Shown here piece by piece: positions 25,959 to 33,323 of a stretch of 64,000 nt of DNA. The DNA comes from Polyangiaceae bacterium. Lineage in GTDB: Bacteria; Myxococcota_A; Polyangia; Polyangiales; Polyangiaceae. The translations under genes and the position numbers were made by a program. The stretch lies in NCBI GenBank assembly GCA_019637295.1, contig JAHBVX010000003.1, forward strand, positions 496,001 through 560,000, written 5' to 3'. The notes beneath the pieces were generated by a model. That model was not told the origin of the DNA, searched no databases, and saw nothing but the letters and a program-made list of their open reading frames with translations. Every line of letters begins with the position of its first letter. The stretch's first letter is position 1.

Positions 25959-27950
25959 ATGGGCGTGGTGGGCGAGAGAACTGGAGACGTGGGGAGGCGC
26001 ACCGCGCAGCCATCCGATCGAACACGGCGCGCACGCCGTGACCGCGTCGCGCAAGACCAAGGCAAGCGACTACGAGTCAGATCTCCGCGCCGACGCATCG
26101 AGCAGCTCGACGCTCGGCTCGTGGAGCTCGCTCGCGGAGTTCACAACTCGAGGCTCGAGCTTGGCGAGTTGCTCAACGCGCTCGCGATTCGCGGCGGGCA
26201 CCATCGCCTCGGGTTCTCGTCCCTCGGCGCGTACTGCACCGAGACTTGCGGGCAGCGCCTGCGCTGGCTGGCGGACTCACGCTCGCTCGCGCGGCGGCTC
26301 GAAGTGCTGCCGCACCTGCGTCAAGCGCTGGTCGTCGGGCGGATCGGGTGGGCGATGGCGGAGCTGGTCGCGCGCCACACCTCACCCGAAACCGACGCGA
26401 GCATGGCTTCTCTGGCCGAAGGCTGGACGGTTCGACAGGCGCGGCAGCGGCTCGGGACCACGCCCACCTCGTGCGAGGGTCACGCCACCGTTGGTAGGCC
26501 CAGCTCGAGCAGCGCCGCCGTTCGGTCCCGCTGCTCGCACCGGAGCGAAGACGCGGCCATGCCGCGCATTGCGCTGCTGCCGTGTCGGTCGGAGAGCGCT
26601 TCGTGCGACGAGCGTCCAACCGATGCGAGCGAGACGCGCAGCGCGGTCACGGCGAGCGACGGCCACCCCGCGGCGCTGCGGCTGAGACTGTCGAGCTTCG
26701 AGCTCGGGCTGCTGGAGTGGACGAAGCGGCTGGCCGAGCACATGAGCGGCCCTCAGACCTACGATGAGTTTCTGTCCGCGCTGCTCGCGGAGACGTTCAG
26801 TTCGCTCTGCAGCGAGCTGCCTCCCGAGGCGCTCGAGCAAGTCGCCGACTGCGACGAACTCGCTCACGCGAACACCGCGCGTGAGCTCGCCTGGCAGGAC
26901 CTCCTCGCTCGCTGGCGTGACGAAGCGGAGAGCCGGTGTGAGGCTCGACTTCCTCCCAAGCCCGCGCCGTCGGAGAGCGCGAGCGTCCCCAGCGCTCCGG
27001 AAGGGGTCGACGAGACGCACCAGCGCATCCGCGAGTTATCCCAGGAGATCTCCGCGCGAGACGTGGAGTTCGCGTCTGCCGCATGGGGGTTTCGACGCGG
27101 CGACGGCGCCCGGACGCTAGGCTACGCGTCCGAGGCGCAGTACGCCCGCGAGCGCCTCGGGGTGAGCGCGTCGTACCTGAAGTCACGGATCGCGCTGGCA
27201 GGCCGGCTGCATCGCGCGACCAAGGATGCGCTGAGGAGCGGTCGGCTTCGACTCGAGGCCGCGCTGCTCATCTCGCGAGTCGCGAGCAGAGACACCATAG
27301 CGGCGTGGATCGAGCGAGCGGAAGTGCGCACGGTGAAGCATCTGCGCGAGGAGGTGCAGGCGGCCGAGTTCGCCCGCACCGCTGGCGGCGACGGAGCGCC
27401 GCCGTCGGAGGAGCAACTGCGGGCATTCGCGCGCGCCGAGTCGCTACTCCTGTCCGGCAACCGCGACGCGGTGCTCGCGAATGGACAGATGTCCGGAGCC
27501 ACTTCGCTCGTCCGACGGCTTCGGATCCGCGTCTCGCGCGACACGGCACGCTTCTTCCGCAGCCTGGAGTCGGCTTACCGCTGTCACAGCCGCCGACCCG
27601 AGACGTTCATCCGACGTCTATGCGACGAGTTCTGGGAGCAATGGGGACGCGCGCCGGATCGGCAGACCTATTCGCACATCTACGAACGCGACCGCTATCG
27701 ATGCTCGAGTCCCGTCTGCTCGCGGCGCGACGTGACTCCTCACCACGTCGTGTTTCGCTCCCATGGCGGCTCGGACGAACCGAGCAACGTGATCGCGCTG
27801 TGCAGTTGGTGCCACCTAGAGGGCATTCACGGCGGGCGAATCCGCGTCTCCGGCAGCGCCGAACGACTGACCTGGGTGCTCGGCACGGACCTGCGCGTGG
27901 AGGGTCGGCTGCTCCGGCGTTCCTCCGCGAACGCCGGTCCCCAGAATTGA
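25959..27950 (+). CDS. HNH endonuclease with duplicated N-terminal domain
   Basis: Up to 663 aa. A helical domain (RRIEQLDARLVELARGVHNS; RLGFSSLGAYCTETCGQRLRWL) is repeated in the second half (LSQEISARDVEFASAAWGF; TLGYASEAQYARERLGVSASYLKSR), both copies followed by a LRxxLrsGRlxxxxAxLisR-like helix. The C-terminal HNH nuclease has the zinc-knuckle Cys pair in YRCSSPVCSRRD, the catalytic HH in TPHHVVF, Asn in EPSNVIALC and CSWCHLEGIH. Codon use is less GC3-biased than in neighbours, suggesting transfer. The true start may be downstream of 25959, as the first 40 residues are Arg-rich and unconserved in pattern. The coding sequence itself contains one GGAC-AGAT-GTCC (27483-27494). Confidence 0.85.
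   Translation: MGVVGERTGDVGRRTAQPSDRTRRARRDRVAQDQGKRLRVRSPRRRIEQLDARLVELARGVHNSRLELGELLNALAIRGGHHRLGFSSLGAYCTETCGQRLRWLADSRSLARRLEVLPHLRQALVVGRIGWAMAELVARHTSPETDASMASLAEGWTVRQARQRLGTTPTSCEGHATVGRPSSSSAAVRSRCSHRSEDAAMPRIALLPCRSESASCDERPTDASETRSAVTASDGHPAALRLRLSSFELGLLEWTKRLAEHMSGPQTYDEFLSALLAETFSSLCSELPPEALEQVADCDELAHANTARELAWQDLLARWRDEAESRCEARLPPKPAPSESASVPSAPEGVDETHQRIRELSQEISARDVEFASAAWGFRRGDGARTLGYASEAQYARERLGVSASYLKSRIALAGRLHRATKDALRSGRLRLEAALLISRVASRDTIAAWIERAEVRTVKHLREEVQAAEFARTAGGDGAPPSEEQLRAFARAESLLLSGNRDAVLANGQMSGATSLVRRLRIRVSRDTARFFRSLESAYRCHSRRPETFIRRLCDEFWEQWGRAPDRQTYSHIYERDRYRCSSPVCSRRDVTPHHVVFRSHGGSDEPSNVIALCSWCHLEGIHGGRIRVSGSAERLTWVLGTDLRVEGRLLRRSSANAGPQN
27483..27494 (+). repeat. 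GGAC-AGAT-GTCC copy inside the HNH gene
   Basis: Exact 12-mer shared with the single copy at 30199 and the first copy of array D (31855). It is read as part of NGQMSGAT in the endonuclease. It is the only perfect copy of this core I found inside a gene. Confidence 0.6.
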
Positions 27951-28011
27951 AGCCGCGAGGCGGCGCGCGTGGTGCGTGCCGGGTGGAGTGGGGCGTGATA
28001 GACGATGCGGC

Positions 28012-29616
28012 GTGTCGTCTCACGTGTCGGGTGTCAAGCAGCTCCTCGCCAGGCGCGGGCCGCTTTCCGTGCTCATCGCGGCGACGGCGGGGATCGCGAT
28101 CGGGGTGCTGTTGGTCCCGCGCGCACCGACGCCGCGCGATGCGCAAGAGCCGCCCCCGACGCTCACCTTCTTGGGTGCACCGCTGCCGCTGGAGGACGGC
28201 GCGATCGAGCAGGCCTTCGAGCGAGCTCGACGCTACCTGACCGGGGACTTCCAGCTCGTGCTGCCGGACGGCTCCCAGCGAGCAGTGAAGTTCAGTCGGC
28301 TGGGCGCACAGATCGACCGCGTGCGGCTGACCGCGCTCATCCGCGACGCGCGTGATCCGACTAGCCCGCTTCGGTTGGCGCTACGAAAGAAGGGGTCGCC
28401 CGACCACACCGCACTGCCCGTGCCCGTCGCGGTGGACGCCGACGAGCTGTTGCCGAGCCTGCTCGTGTTGAAGGACGAGTTCGATCGCGCTCCAGTCGAC
28501 GCCCGGTTGGACTTGGAGAAGAAGCAACTGGTGCCGGAGGTGCTCGGTCAACTGCTCGACGTCGACGCCAGCCTCGCGGCGATAGCCGTCGCCCTGCAGC
28601 GGGGCGAGACCCGCGCGAACCTCGTGTTCGAGCCACGTCACCCAAAGCGTCGGGCGACGGAGATCGGCGACGTGAAGTTCGACGCGATGCTAGGGGCGTT
28701 CGAGACTCGCTACAATCGGGCCGAACGCTACCTGGCCCGGACGTTCAACCTGCGCCTGGCGGCGTCCAAGCTCGATGGCTACGTCCTGCTGCCGGGAGAA
28801 GTATTCGACTTCAACGGGGTGGTCGGCCCCCGAGACGAAGCCAACGGCTACAAAGTGGCGAAGGTCATCGCTGAAGGCGAGCTAGTCGACGGCATCGGCG
28901 GCGGGACTTGCCAGATATCCGGGACCCTGCACGGCGCGACGTTCTTCGCCGGCCTCGAGATCGTCGAGCGCTATCCGCACACCCGCCCGAGTTCCTACAT
29001 CAAGATGGGTCTAGACGCGACGGTGGTGTACCCGACGATCAACTTTCGGGTCAGAAATCCGTACCCGTTCCCGGTGGTGCTGCACCAGACGGTCAAGAAC
29101 GGGATAGTGCGTGCGGAGGTGCTTGGCCCCGCCCGCACCCGGACGATCACGCTGATTCGCCGCATCACGTCTGCGATCCCGTACGAGGAAGTCGAGCGCC
29201 CGGACGCCAGCTTGCCCCAGGGCAGTCGCGTCTTGTCGCAGCGAGGGGTACCGGGGTTTCGACTTCACCGCTACCGGATCGTACGCGATGGAGCGCACGC
29301 CGTTCGGGAGCGATGGAATGACCTGTATCCGCCCACGACTCAGATCGTCCGAGTGGGCACGGGGGAAGGTGGCAGAGAGTCCGTGCGCCCCGCAGACGAC
29401 CCGATGCCAGAGTACGTGGCTGACGAGCTGCTCGTCATGACGCAGGGCCTCGACCCGGAACGGGGGGGCAAGAGCGACAGCGGTGACGACTTCCAGGAGT
29501 GGCGAGACCCCGGGAAGTACGGGCGCTATGGCTGGACCGAGGCGGCGGGCATGCCGCTGTGGCGCCCGGAGGACCGGGAGGGAGGAGCTTCTGCCAAGAG
29601 CAGGCCCGCGCCGTAG
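28012..29616 (+). CDS. VanW-family protein with YoaR-like domain
   Basis: 534 aa. An N-terminal membrane anchor (LSVLIAATAGIAIGVLLV) precedes a YoaR-type putative peptidoglycan-binding region (about residues 45-200) and a VanW domain: RYNRAERYLARTFNLRLAASKLDG, LPGEVFDFNGVVGPRDEANGY, GGGTCQISGTLHGATFFAGL, and RNPYPFPVVLHQTV. The role of VanW is unresolved even in the vancomycin operon where it was named; the family is typical of Gram-positives but occurs in Myxococcota. GTG at 28012 was chosen; GTG 27976 is an alternative. No van resistance genes are nearby, so resistance should not be inferred. Confidence 0.85.
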   Translation: MSSHVSGVKQLLARRGPLSVLIAATAGIAIGVLLVPRAPTPRDAQEPPPTLTFLGAPLPLEDGAIEQAFERARRYLTGDFQLVLPDGSQRAVKFSRLGAQIDRVRLTALIRDARDPTSPLRLALRKKGSPDHTALPVPVAVDADELLPSLLVLKDEFDRAPVDARLDLEKKQLVPEVLGQLLDVDASLAAIAVALQRGETRANLVFEPRHPKRRATEIGDVKFDAMLGAFETRYNRAERYLARTFNLRLAASKLDGYVLLPGEVFDFNGVVGPRDEANGYKVAKVIAEGELVDGIGGGTCQISGTLHGATFFAGLEIVERYPHTRPSSYIKMGLDATVVYPTINFRVRNPYPFPVVLHQTVKNGIVRAEVLGPARTRTITLIRRITSAIPYEEVERPDASLPQGSRVLSQRGVPGFRLHRYRIVRDGAHAVRERWNDLYPPTTQIVRVGTGEGGRESVRPADDPMPEYVADELLVMTQGLDPERGGKSDSGDDFQEWRDPGKYGRYGWTEAAGMPLWRPEDREGGASAKSRPAP

Positions 29617-29667
29617 CCCTCCCCCCTGCCATGAAAGCTATGGCATGCTTCGCGACGTGCACCGCTC

Positions 29668-30177
29668 ATGTGGCTGATCGACGAGCGTCTCTGGCTCGGG
29701 GACTACCGCTCGGGGCGCGCGGCGTTGTCCGGCACGCGACAGCCCGTGGGCGCGACGGGTTCCAAGCAGCCGTTCTCAGGAGTCGTGTCGCTGTGTCCCA
29801 TGCCGTTGTTCTCCGACGATGACCTATCCGGGCCGGCCGAGACCCTCACCGAGTGGCTGAAGCTGCCGATAGCCGACGGCGGCAATGGGGAACGCGAGTT
29901 CGAGCTCGCGCTGCAGATCGCCTTGCCGTTCATCGAGCGGCGCCAGCTGTCCGGGAATGTCCTCGTGCATTGCGCCGCGGGGATGAGTCGAAGCGTGAGC
30001 GTGATCGCCGCCGTGCTCTGCGCTCGAGGCCTGGCACCCGGCGTCGCCTACGAGATGATCGCGACCCGCAAGGCCGAAGCCCTGGGACCGTTCGTGGATC
30101 ACGACCTGCTCATTGCCCCGGCCCGCGAGTTTCGCGCCACTCTCGATCGTTTGTTTGGCCGACGCGGCGCCGTCTGA
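29668..30177 (+). CDS. Dual-specificity/tyrosine phosphatase
   Basis: 169 aa. The active site VLVHCAAGMSRSVSVIAA (near residues 102-117) fits HCxxGxxRS of the DSP class, with Cys as nucleophile and Arg binding phosphate. The general-acid loop is probably PIADGGNGE. The start opens with WLIDERLWLGDYRSG, similar to the I-xx-xLyLG element at the start of small DSPs. It lies between the VanW gene and a TetR regulator; the target is unknown. Confidence 0.85.
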   Translation: MWLIDERLWLGDYRSGRAALSGTRQPVGATGSKQPFSGVVSLCPMPLFSDDDLSGPAETLTEWLKLPIADGGNGEREFELALQIALPFIERRQLSGNVLVHCAAGMSRSVSVIAAVLCARGLAPGVAYEMIATRKAEALGPFVDHDLLIAPAREFRATLDRLFGRRGAV

Positions 30178-30198
30178 GCTCGGCAGCTGGCTCCCGGA

Positions 30199-30210
30199 GG
30201 ACAGATGTCC
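30199..30210 (+). repeat. Single GGAC-AGAT-GTCC element
   Basis: The core is nested in a larger inverted repeat, CCCGGA ... TCCGGG (30193-30213), between the phosphatase and the TetR gene. It lies 110 bases ahead of the TetR start. Confidence 0.6.
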
Positions 30211-30318
30211 GGGAACGAGGGTCGCCGGCCCCGGCCAGTCCCGACGGCACTTGACAGCGGCCGTCCGGCCGGGGAGAAACCCGCCCAGCCGACCGAGCGG
30301 CCGGTCCCCGGAGCCACC

Positions 30319-30984
30319 ATGACGACAACTGAACCTCAGCCAGAGCTGCCCCGCGCTGGTGACGAGCGGAGTGTGGACTGGTCCAACCCCCGGGTCGCCT
30401 CAATCCTGACGGCCGCCGCCACCTGCTTCGCCCGCAAGGGTTTCAGCGCCACGACCCTGGCCGAGATCGGCAAGGAGCTGGGGCTGCGTAAGAGCATCGT
30501 TCACTACTACTTCAAGAGCAAGGCCGCGCTCATTCACGAGGTCCAGAGCTACAGTCAGCACCGCTACCTCGAGCGAGTGAAGGAAGCCATCGCCGCGACC
30601 GGGGACGCGGAACCCAAGGCACGCCTGGTCAACGCGCTGCGCTCGCTCTGGGAGGTGCTGGAGGGCAATCGCACGGCCATGCACCTGAACATCGAGGTCT
30701 GGAGCGCGTCCCGGAGCGATCCAGAGTTGCGCAAGCGTGCCGCAGAGCTGCAGCGCCAAGCGCGCAAACTCGTCAGCGAGGGGGTCGGGGACGTACTCAA
30801 GCTGAGCCCCGAGCAGCTCGAGCAGATGCAGCCTCTGTCGACGCTGATCCTCGCCGTGCTCAACGGCCTGGCCATCGCGGAGTTCCTCGAGGGCGACGAG
30901 GCCGGGTCGAAGGAGGCGTTCAACACCTTCCTCTACCTCCTGCGCCTTGGGCAGAAGCAGCTCGAGGCCGCCGCCGCGGAGTGA
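30319..30984 (+). CDS. TetR-family transcriptional regulator
   Basis: 221 aa. The N-terminal helix-turn-helix reads ILTAAATCFARKGFSATTLAEIGKELGLRKSIVHYYFKSK, where the turn and recognition helix (LRKSIVHYYF) are typical of TetR proteins. The ligand-binding domain is unremarkable and Leu-rich. ATG at 30319 follows a region without strong ribosome site; an ATG at 30205 in the same frame overlaps the GGAC repeat and is less likely. The stop overlaps the esterase frame, and the two genes are probably co-transcribed, which suggests that the esterase substrate or product may be the ligand. Confidence 0.88.
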   Translation: MTTTEPQPELPRAGDERSVDWSNPRVASILTAAATCFARKGFSATTLAEIGKELGLRKSIVHYYFKSKAALIHEVQSYSQHRYLERVKEAIAATGDAEPKARLVNALRSLWEVLEGNRTAMHLNIEVWSASRSDPELRKRAAELQRQARKLVSEGVGDVLKLSPEQLEQMQPLSTLILAVLNGLAIAEFLEGDEAGSKEAFNTFLYLLRLGQKQLEAAAAE

Positions 30985-30986
30985 GC

Positions 30987-31763
30987 ATGAGCCCGAACGT
31001 CATCCCTGGCGCCGAGCCGTGGTCGTTCGCCGGCGAAGCGGAACGGGCGCGGGTCGGCATCGTCGTCAGCCACGGTTTTACCGGCAACCCATGCTCGACC
31101 CGCCCGTTGGCGGAGGCACTCGCGCGACAGGGCTTCGCGGTCGAGCTCGTCCGCTTGCCCGGGCACGGGACGTCCGTCCTCGACATGATGAAGACCCGCT
31201 ACGCCGACTGGCGCGAAGAGGTGGAGCATCACGCCGCGCTGCTCGAGTCGCGCGGTTGTCGGGTCGTGCTCGTGGGCCTCAGCATGGGGGGCACGATCGC
31301 GCTCGACATCGCGAGCGACGCGGGAGATCGCATCGCGGGGGTGGTCACCATCAACGCCCCCGTGCTCAATCGGGAGGGCCTCTTGGCGCGGATGGCGCCG
31401 CTGCTCGAGAAGGTCCTGCCGCTCGTGCCCGCCGCGTCGGCAGGCCTGGCCAAGAACGACATCGCCAAGGGCGGCGACGAGAAGGCCTACGCCTGGGTGC
31501 CGGCTGCGCCCGCGAACTCCGTGCTCGTCGAGCTGCCGCGCATCCGACGTGCGCTGCGCAGCATGACGGTCCCTGTGCTGGTCGCACAGTCCCCCCAGGA
31601 TCACAGCGTGGATCCCGAGAACGCGACGGCCATCGCCCGGCTGTGCGCGGGCCCCGTCGAGACCCTCTCGCTCACCCGCTCGCACCACGTGGCCACTCTC
31701 GACTGGGACTTCGAGCTCCTCGTCGATCGCATCACTCGCTTCGCCGATCGCGTCGGAGCCTGA
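30987..31763 (+). CDS. Alpha/beta hydrolase (carboxylesterase/monoacylglycerol lipase type)
   Basis: 258 aa. VSHGFTGNP near residues 25-33 forms the oxyanion hole, GLSMGGT (near 100) has the nucleophile Ser, and Asp and His fall in SPQDHSVDP and SHHVATLDWD. The cap is short, as in Est30-like carboxylesterases. ATG 30987 has GGAG five bases ahead; a GTG at 30981 that overlaps the regulator stop is the alternative. It forms an operon with the TetR gene. Confidence 0.85.
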   Translation: MSPNVIPGAEPWSFAGEAERARVGIVVSHGFTGNPCSTRPLAEALARQGFAVELVRLPGHGTSVLDMMKTRYADWREEVEHHAALLESRGCRVVLVGLSMGGTIALDIASDAGDRIAGVVTINAPVLNREGLLARMAPLLEKVLPLVPAASAGLAKNDIAKGGDEKAYAWVPAAPANSVLVELPRIRRALRSMTVPVLVAQSPQDHSVDPENATAIARLCAGPVETLSLTRSHHVATLDWDFELLVDRITRFADRVGA

Positions 31764-31854
31764 AGCGCCGCGCCTGGAGCCTGACGCGCCCGCGCCTGCC
31801 AGGCTGTCCACCCCAGGCCGGCCCGACGCGGAAGCTCCGGAGGGCACCCCGCGC

Positions 31855-32169
31855 GGACAGATGTCCGGGGGTGAACGGAAGGGGTCACTCGAGGTCCACT
31901 CGACACCCCAGCGGGGACGGATGTCCGGGGGTGAACGGAAGGGGTCACACCCCCGCGCGGACGGATGTCCGGGGTTGAACGGAAGGGGTCACTCGAGGTC
32001 CACTCGACACCCCAGCGGGGACGGATGTCCGGGGGTGAACGGAAGGGGTCACACCCCCGCGCGGACGGATGTCCGGGGGTGAACGGGAACGTGGAACATT
32101 GCCTCGACGGCCCCACATGGCCTCTCGACGGCCAGGGCCAGGCGCATCGCCTCGACGGGACAGACGTCC
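31855..32169 (+). repeat. Array D of GGAC-N4-GTCC repeats
   Basis: Six perfect copies: GGAC-AGAT-GTCC at 31855, GGAC-GGAT-GTCC at 31915, 31959, 32019 and 32063, and GGAC-AGAC-GTCC at 32158. Steps of 60, 44, 60, 44 bases make a 104-base compound tandem. Spacers share GGGGGTGAACGGAAGGGG and then differ: the long form contains GAGGTCCACTCGACACCCC, the short form ACACCCCCGCGCG. The region 31764-32216 between two plus-strand genes holds only this array and a promoter. Confidence 0.85.
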
Positions 32170-32191
32170 GGGGGCATGCGCGAGCCGGTCT

Positions 32192-32221
32192 TTGATTCTG
32201 CGGGGGCGGCTGGGCTATGGT
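32192..32221 (+). promoter_or_regulatory. Promoter of the M15-like lipoprotein/holB operon
   Basis: TTGATT (32192-32197), 18 bases, TATGGT (32216-32221). The -10 hexamer contains the ATG at 32217, so transcription should start near 32228 and that ATG would not be in the message. The next in-frame start is GTG 32232. Confidence 0.5.
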
Positions 32222-32231
32222 TCCAGGCACC

Positions 32232-33323
32232 GTGAAGGGCCCCGCCTCCGCCGCCGCTCTGCTCCTGGCCCTCGCCGGGTGCCTGAGCGCGGGCGACCTC
32301 GAGGCCAAGCGGGCACCCGAGCCCCTCGACCTGCCTCAGCTCGAGCCCCTGACACCCTCGGCCTGGCTCGTGTCCGAGCTGACCCGCGGCAGCTCCCACC
32401 GCCTCTCCGTAGAGCGCGAGCTTCCGCTCCTGCGTCGTTACCTCGAGCCCAAGGTGGAGCGCGTGGCGGACTGGCGTGGCTTCTGGCTCGGTCGCTACGG
32501 GCCCAGCTCCTGGCTCGACACCCAGCTGGCCTGGAGCCCCTCGGCCTGTGAGAACCGCGAGTCGTTGGTGAGCCGTGAAGCGCCGGTGAGCCTGCCGAGC
32601 TGGTTCGGGCTCGAGGCTCCTCGCGTGAAGGGTCTCGGCGTGACCTTCGACGTCGTACCGACCTGGACCCTGGGGCTGGTCCCGCCTCCCGACGTGGACG
32701 TCGCGCACGCCGCGCCCGCGTCGCGCTGCCAGCCTTGGAAGCGCCCCCAGGTCGTGACTGTGGCGCGCTACGGCGGTGAGCACGAGACCTTTCGGCTCCT
32801 GGAGTGCGATGGCTCGGTGGCGATCGACGCGCTCGATCACCTCAGCGTGCTCGCGCGCCCCCCGGGCACGCCGCGCCCGGAGCTGCCCTTGCCCCTCGAG
32901 CCCGAGCTCGACGGCGCGGTGGACGGCGAGTGGATCGCCGAGCTGCGGGTGCTCGATCCGCGCCTCTTGTGGGTGGTGGCCGCCCTCTCGTCGGCCTTCC
33001 CGGGACGCGTCGTGTACGTGATCAGCGGCTACCGCCGCGACGCCCACGACGGTTACCACCACAAGGGCCGGGCGCTCGATCTGTTCGTGATGGGCGTGAA
33101 GAACGAGGACCTGTTCCGCGTGTGCCGCAAGCTCAAGGACGTGGGCTGCGGCTACTATCCGCACAACACCTTCCTGCACATCGACGTGCGACCGCCAGGC
33201 TCCGGGCGCGCGGTGTGGATCGACGCTTCGCAGCCCGGAGAGCCGACGCGCTACGTCGACGCGTGGCCGGGGGTGGTAGAGAGCGGCGCGCTCACGTTCG
33301 GTTCAAAGGTGGAAGACTCGTGA
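32232..33323 (+). CDS. DUF882/M15-type peptidase domain lipoprotein
   Basis: 363 aa from GTG 32232 (ATG 32217 possible but inside the -10 box). The signal LLLALAGC ends in a lipobox. After a long N-terminal region of unknown fold, the C-terminal 110 residues carry YVISGYRRDAHDGYHHKGRALDLF and GCGYYPHNTFLHIDVR, the zinc ligands (H-x6-D and HxD) of YcbK/DUF882 and M15 D-Ala peptidases. It probably cleaves peptidoglycan peptides in the periplasm. The TGA overlaps the holB GTG. Confidence 0.82.
   Translation: MKGPASAAALLLALAGCLSAGDLEAKRAPEPLDLPQLEPLTPSAWLVSELTRGSSHRLSVERELPLLRRYLEPKVERVADWRGFWLGRYGPSSWLDTQLAWSPSACENRESLVSREAPVSLPSWFGLEAPRVKGLGVTFDVVPTWTLGLVPPPDVDVAHAAPASRCQPWKRPQVVTVARYGGEHETFRLLECDGSVAIDALDHLSVLARPPGTPRPELPLPLEPELDGAVDGEWIAELRVLDPRLLWVVAALSSAFPGRVVYVISGYRRDAHDGYHHKGRALDLFVMGVKNEDLFRVCRKLKDVGCGYYPHNTFLHIDVRPPGSGRAVWIDASQPGEPTRYVDAWPGVVESGALTFGSKVEDS

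Noticed and set aside
25304-26685. Open frames running from the uvrC start region into the HNH gene
   Set aside because: They cross array B and read Pro/Ser/Arg-rich sequence, then the HNH gene out of frame.
28012-29616. Vancomycin resistance determinant
   Set aside because: Only a VanW domain is present; vanH, vanA/B, vanX and vanS/R are absent and VanW alone gives no resistance.
23167-32169. CRISPR array
   Set aside because: The repeats are short and palindromic, spacers are themselves repeated and of uneven length, orientation differs between loci, and there are no cas genes.
31861-32195. Repeat-peptide ORFs across array D
   Set aside because: Starts coincide with the ATG in GGATGTCC of every unit, so the apparent starts come from the repeat itself.
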